Assembly: GCA_029222685.1 (NCBI GenBank)
Contig: JARHVB010000085.1
Span: forward strand, 186,001 to 250,000
Length of the DNA stretch: 64,000 bases
Direction: 5' to 3'
Origin: Terripilifer ovatus
GTDB taxonomy: Bacteria > Pseudomonadota > Alphaproteobacteria > Rhizobiales > Beijerinckiaceae
Numbering within the stretch: position 1 is the first letter of the stretch; every line of letters starts with the position of its first letter. The notes below the pieces were generated by a model. The model searched no databases. It saw only the letters and a list, made by a program, of their open reading frames with translations, and was not told where the DNA came from. Made by a program: the position numbers and the translations under genes. Positions 61,863-64,000 of this stretch are shown here, piece by piece.

Positions 61863-62038
61863 ACGGAATCCTCCCGAAGGTTTTCTTATTGGCGGACATT
61901 AGACAGGCGACCGCGCTGGCTCAAGCGGCGATAGCGGCGATTTGCGGTGAGGCACGGCGGCGGCTAATGTTTGTCGAAGACAAGCAAGAAAAGCGATCGC
62001 CGAGGAAATGCTGCCGGTGTGCCGGCAAGGAGTGAAAA

Positions 62039-63196
62039 ATGGTTTCGTTCGTCCTGCCCGAAGAATTGCGGATGCTGAAGGACAATCTTCGCCGCTATGT
62101 CGATGCGGAAATGATTCCCCATGAACGTGACAGCGTCGCGGAGGATGAGTTTCGTCCCGGTTGGCGTGAGCGTTTTCAGGAGGGCATGAAGAAGCTCGGT
62201 CTGTGGATGATGGACGTGCCGGAAGAGCATGGCGGCGGCGGACTCGATCTGCTCGCCAAATCGGTGGTCTGGACGGAGCTCGGCCGCACTATCGCGCTGC
62301 CGGCGCGCGAAGACCTGATTACCGGTCCGTCGGTGCGCTCGATTCTCTACAGTCTCGAAGGCGAATTGAAGGAGAAATATCTTCTGCCGGTCTTGCGCGG
62401 CGACAAGCGCGCCTGCTTTGCTCAGACGGAGCCTGATGCCGGTTCCGATCCGGCCTCGATGCGCACCACTGCCGTGCGAGACGGCAACCATTATGTCATC
62501 AACGGCACCAAGCGTTTCATCACCGGCGCCGCGAGGTCGGATTTCATGCAGCTCATGGCGGCGACCGACCGCAGCAAGGGGTCGCGTGGCGGCATCTCCT
62601 GCTTTCTTGTCGATATGGACACGCCTGGCGTCAGACTTGGTGCGCAATATCAAACCATGATGGGCGACAAGCCGTGGGAGATCGTGCTCGACAACGTCCG
62701 CGTGCCGGCCACCAATCTCGTCGGCGAGGAAGGCAAGGGCTTTTCGCTGGCGCAGAAATGGCTCGGCGCGGGCCGCGTCAAACATGGTGCGCGCGCCGTT
62801 GGCGTCGCCGAGCGCTCGCTCGAAATGGCGACCAGCTACGCCAAGCAGCGCGTCACCTTCGGCCGTCCGCTCGCCGATCGCCAGGGCATTCAATGGAAGC
62901 TGGCCGATATGTATATGGAGCTTGAGGTGGCGCGCATGCTGGTGTGGCGTGCCGCGTCCCTCATCGACCAGGGCGAAGAGGCACGGGTCGAGGCTTATCA
63001 CTGCAAATATTACTGCGACGAGATGGCCTTCCGCGCCATCGACACCTGCATGCAAATCCACGGCGGCATCGCGCTCACCACCGACCTGCCGATCGAGCGG
63101 ATGTGGCGCCAGCAGCGCAGCTATCGCATCACCGAGGGCGCCAGCGAGGTCATGCGCACGGTCATCGCCCGCCATGTGGTGAAGGCGTATGGATAG
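62039..63196 (+). CDS. Acyl-CoA dehydrogenase (paralogue of the one at 7521-8672)
   Basis: A 385-residue FAD-dependent acyl-CoA dehydrogenase. It shares long near-identical stretches with the enzyme at 7521, for example around CFAQTEPDAGSDPASM and the KGSRGGISCFLVDMDTPGVR segment, so they are recent paralogues. The catalytic base is expected at Glu366 in RITEGASE. A strong aaggagtga site precedes the ATG at 62039. It is divergent from a TctC gene, and its paralogue also neighbours one. The substrate is unknown. Confidence 0.93.
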   Translation: MVSFVLPEELRMLKDNLRRYVDAEMIPHERDSVAEDEFRPGWRERFQEGMKKLGLWMMDVPEEHGGGGLDLLAKSVVWTELGRTIALPAREDLITGPSVRSILYSLEGELKEKYLLPVLRGDKRACFAQTEPDAGSDPASMRTTAVRDGNHYVINGTKRFITGAARSDFMQLMAATDRSKGSRGGISCFLVDMDTPGVRLGAQYQTMMGDKPWEIVLDNVRVPATNLVGEEGKGFSLAQKWLGAGRVKHGARAVGVAERSLEMATSYAKQRVTFGRPLADRQGIQWKLADMYMELEVARMLVWRAASLIDQGEEARVEAYHCKYYCDEMAFRAIDTCMQIHGGIALTTDLPIERMWRQQRSYRITEGASEVMRTVIARHVVKAYG

Positions 63197-63327
63197 GTCG
63201 TTCAGATCGTCGCGGGCTGTCCACTCACCGGCCGATGGCCGCGTGACCGGCTTTTGGGCTTCCTAAAGCCGGTCCGGGGTAATAAAACGCAATTCAGACC
63301 AATCAAGGATCGGCAGAAGGACAGGAA

Positions 63328-63897
63328 ATGACCCAACGCAAGCCATTCATCGTCGGTATTGGCGGTACCACCCGCACGGGCTCGTCTTCGGAGCAGGCGC
63401 TGGCTTTGGCCCTCGGCTACGCCCGCGAACAGGGCGCCGAGACGAAAATGTACGGCGGCAACGACCTGCTTCTTCCGATGTATGATCCTGATCCGGGCAC
63501 GATGACAGAGGCGGGGCGTCACCTGATCGAGGACCTGCGCAAGGCAGACGGCATCATCCTGTCGTCGCCCTGCTATCATGGCGGCGTGTCCGGCCTCGTC
63601 AAGAATGCGATCGACTATACCGAGGAAATGCGCGCCGACCCGCGCGTCTATTTCGACGGCCGCGCCATCGGCGCCATTGGCGTCGGCTACGGCTATCAGG
63701 GCCCCGGCATGGTATTGTCGCAACTGCGCCAGATCGGCCATGCGCTGCGCGGCTGGAACGTGCCGCTCGGCATCGCCGTCAATTCGGCCGTGGTCAAGTT
63801 TCAGGACGGCAAATGTTCCGAACCGGCGATCGCCAAGCAGATCGAGATCATGGCCGGCCAGGTCGTCCAGCACGCCAAGAACTTCATGGTCGCGTGA
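63328..63897 (+). CDS. NADPH-dependent FMN reductase
   Basis: A 189-residue flavodoxin-like reductase of the FMN_red family. The FMN-phosphate loop is GIGGTTRTGSSSEQAL (about 11-26), SSPCYHGGVSGLVKNAIDYTEEM is the conserved second loop, and GVGYGYQGPG is a flavin-binding segment. Such proteins supply reduced FMN to two-component flavin monooxygenases, for example LLM enzymes; it could serve those at 25-28 kb. It lies 131 bp after the acyl-CoA dehydrogenase on the same strand with a possible site acaggaa. Confidence 0.9.
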   Translation: MTQRKPFIVGIGGTTRTGSSSEQALALALGYAREQGAETKMYGGNDLLLPMYDPDPGTMTEAGRHLIEDLRKADGIILSSPCYHGGVSGLVKNAIDYTEEMRADPRVYFDGRAIGAIGVGYGYQGPGMVLSQLRQIGHALRGWNVPLGIAVNSAVVKFQDGKCSEPAIAKQIEIMAGQVVQHAKNFMVA

Positions 63898-63913
63898 CGG
63901 CGGTTTGTTAGCG

Positions 63914-63945
63914 GGAAGTTGCCCGGTTCATCCCGGGCAATTTCC
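63914..63945. terminator. Stem-loop after the FMN reductase gene, probable terminator
   Basis: The 13-bp stem ggaagttgcccgg pairs with ccgggcaatttcc (one G-T pair) around a six-base loop, 17 bp after the gene ends. There is no clear T-run, so termination is likely but not certain. The last 55 bases of the window beyond it show no gene I can support. Confidence 0.5.
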
Positions 63946-64000
63946 ACCAAAACGTCGAAAACGAACTCGAAGCCGACGAACCTGCGCCGTATTTCCGCCT

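Overview
The window is GC-rich DNA with strong G/C bias at codon third positions. It reads as the chromosome of an alphaproteobacterium of the order Hyphomicrobiales (Rhizobiales), most likely a soil or water organism of the Bradyrhizobium/Rhodopseudomonas/Xanthobacteraceae type. The grounds are rnd followed by lptC, a 4.5S RNA directly ahead of dnaX-ybaB-recR, several orphan TctC-type binding proteins, Liv-type ABC operons, many acyl-CoA dehydrogenases and dispersed palindromic repeats of the rhizobial kind. There is no sign of a prophage, insertion sequence, integron, CRISPR array or tRNA gene. Genus placement is inference.

Layout. 0-1.4 kb: lptC (cut by the edge), rnd and a small membrane protein. 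1.5-6.4 kb: a Liv ABC operon on the minus strand whose permease and ATPase (LivM and LivG) are fused, with its binding protein divergent. 6.4-12.7 kb: minus-strand catabolic genes: TctC-type binding protein, acyl-CoA dehydrogenase, phthalate-dioxygenase-like Rieske oxygenase, FMN glutamate-synthase-like protein and a second TctC. 13-18 kb: an LTA-synthase-like sulfatase, a 3-oxoadipate-lactonase-like hydrolase and a phosphate set (DUF47, PiT transporter, Nudix). 18-20 kb: an amino acid:[carrier protein] ligase, its carrier protein and a small Cys-containing protein. 20-25 kb: a coupled hyuA-hyuB-tctC operon. 25-30.5 kb: two LLM flavin oxidoreductases, a hydrolase and methylmalonate-semialdehyde dehydrogenase, with repeats between them. 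30.6-34 kb: an envelope glycolipid set (GT21, LpxH-like phosphoesterase, GT4). 34-38.4 kb: nudC, 4.5S RNA, dnaX, ybaB, recR. 38.5-47.6 kb: a feruloyl-CoA synthase at the end of a complete Liv ABC operon, then a ketopantoate-reductase-like protein and an ACMSD-like amidohydrolase. 47.7-54.5 kb: a tandem alpha/beta hydrolase divergent from an operon of an acyl-CoA-dehydrogenase-like flavoprotein, a DUF1839 protein and a GH2 glycosidase. 54.6-64 kb: kup, hrpB, a nucleotide-sugar dehydrogenase, a fourth TctC beside a second acyl-CoA dehydrogenase, and an NADPH-FMN reductase.

How it fits together. Much of the window serves uptake and oxidation of aromatic and other organic acids: two Liv systems and four TctC receptors feeding CoA ligases, dehydrogenases and oxygenases. 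The most unusual content is the tRNA-synthetase-like ligase with its dedicated carrier protein at 18-19 kb. It may work with the DUF1839/acyl-CoA-dehydrogenase-like/GH2/hydrolase locus 30 kb away. DUF1839 has a Cys/His pattern recalling BtrH-type aminoacyl-ACP acyltransferases, so the two loci could form one pathway that charges, modifies and transfers an amino acid. That link is inference.
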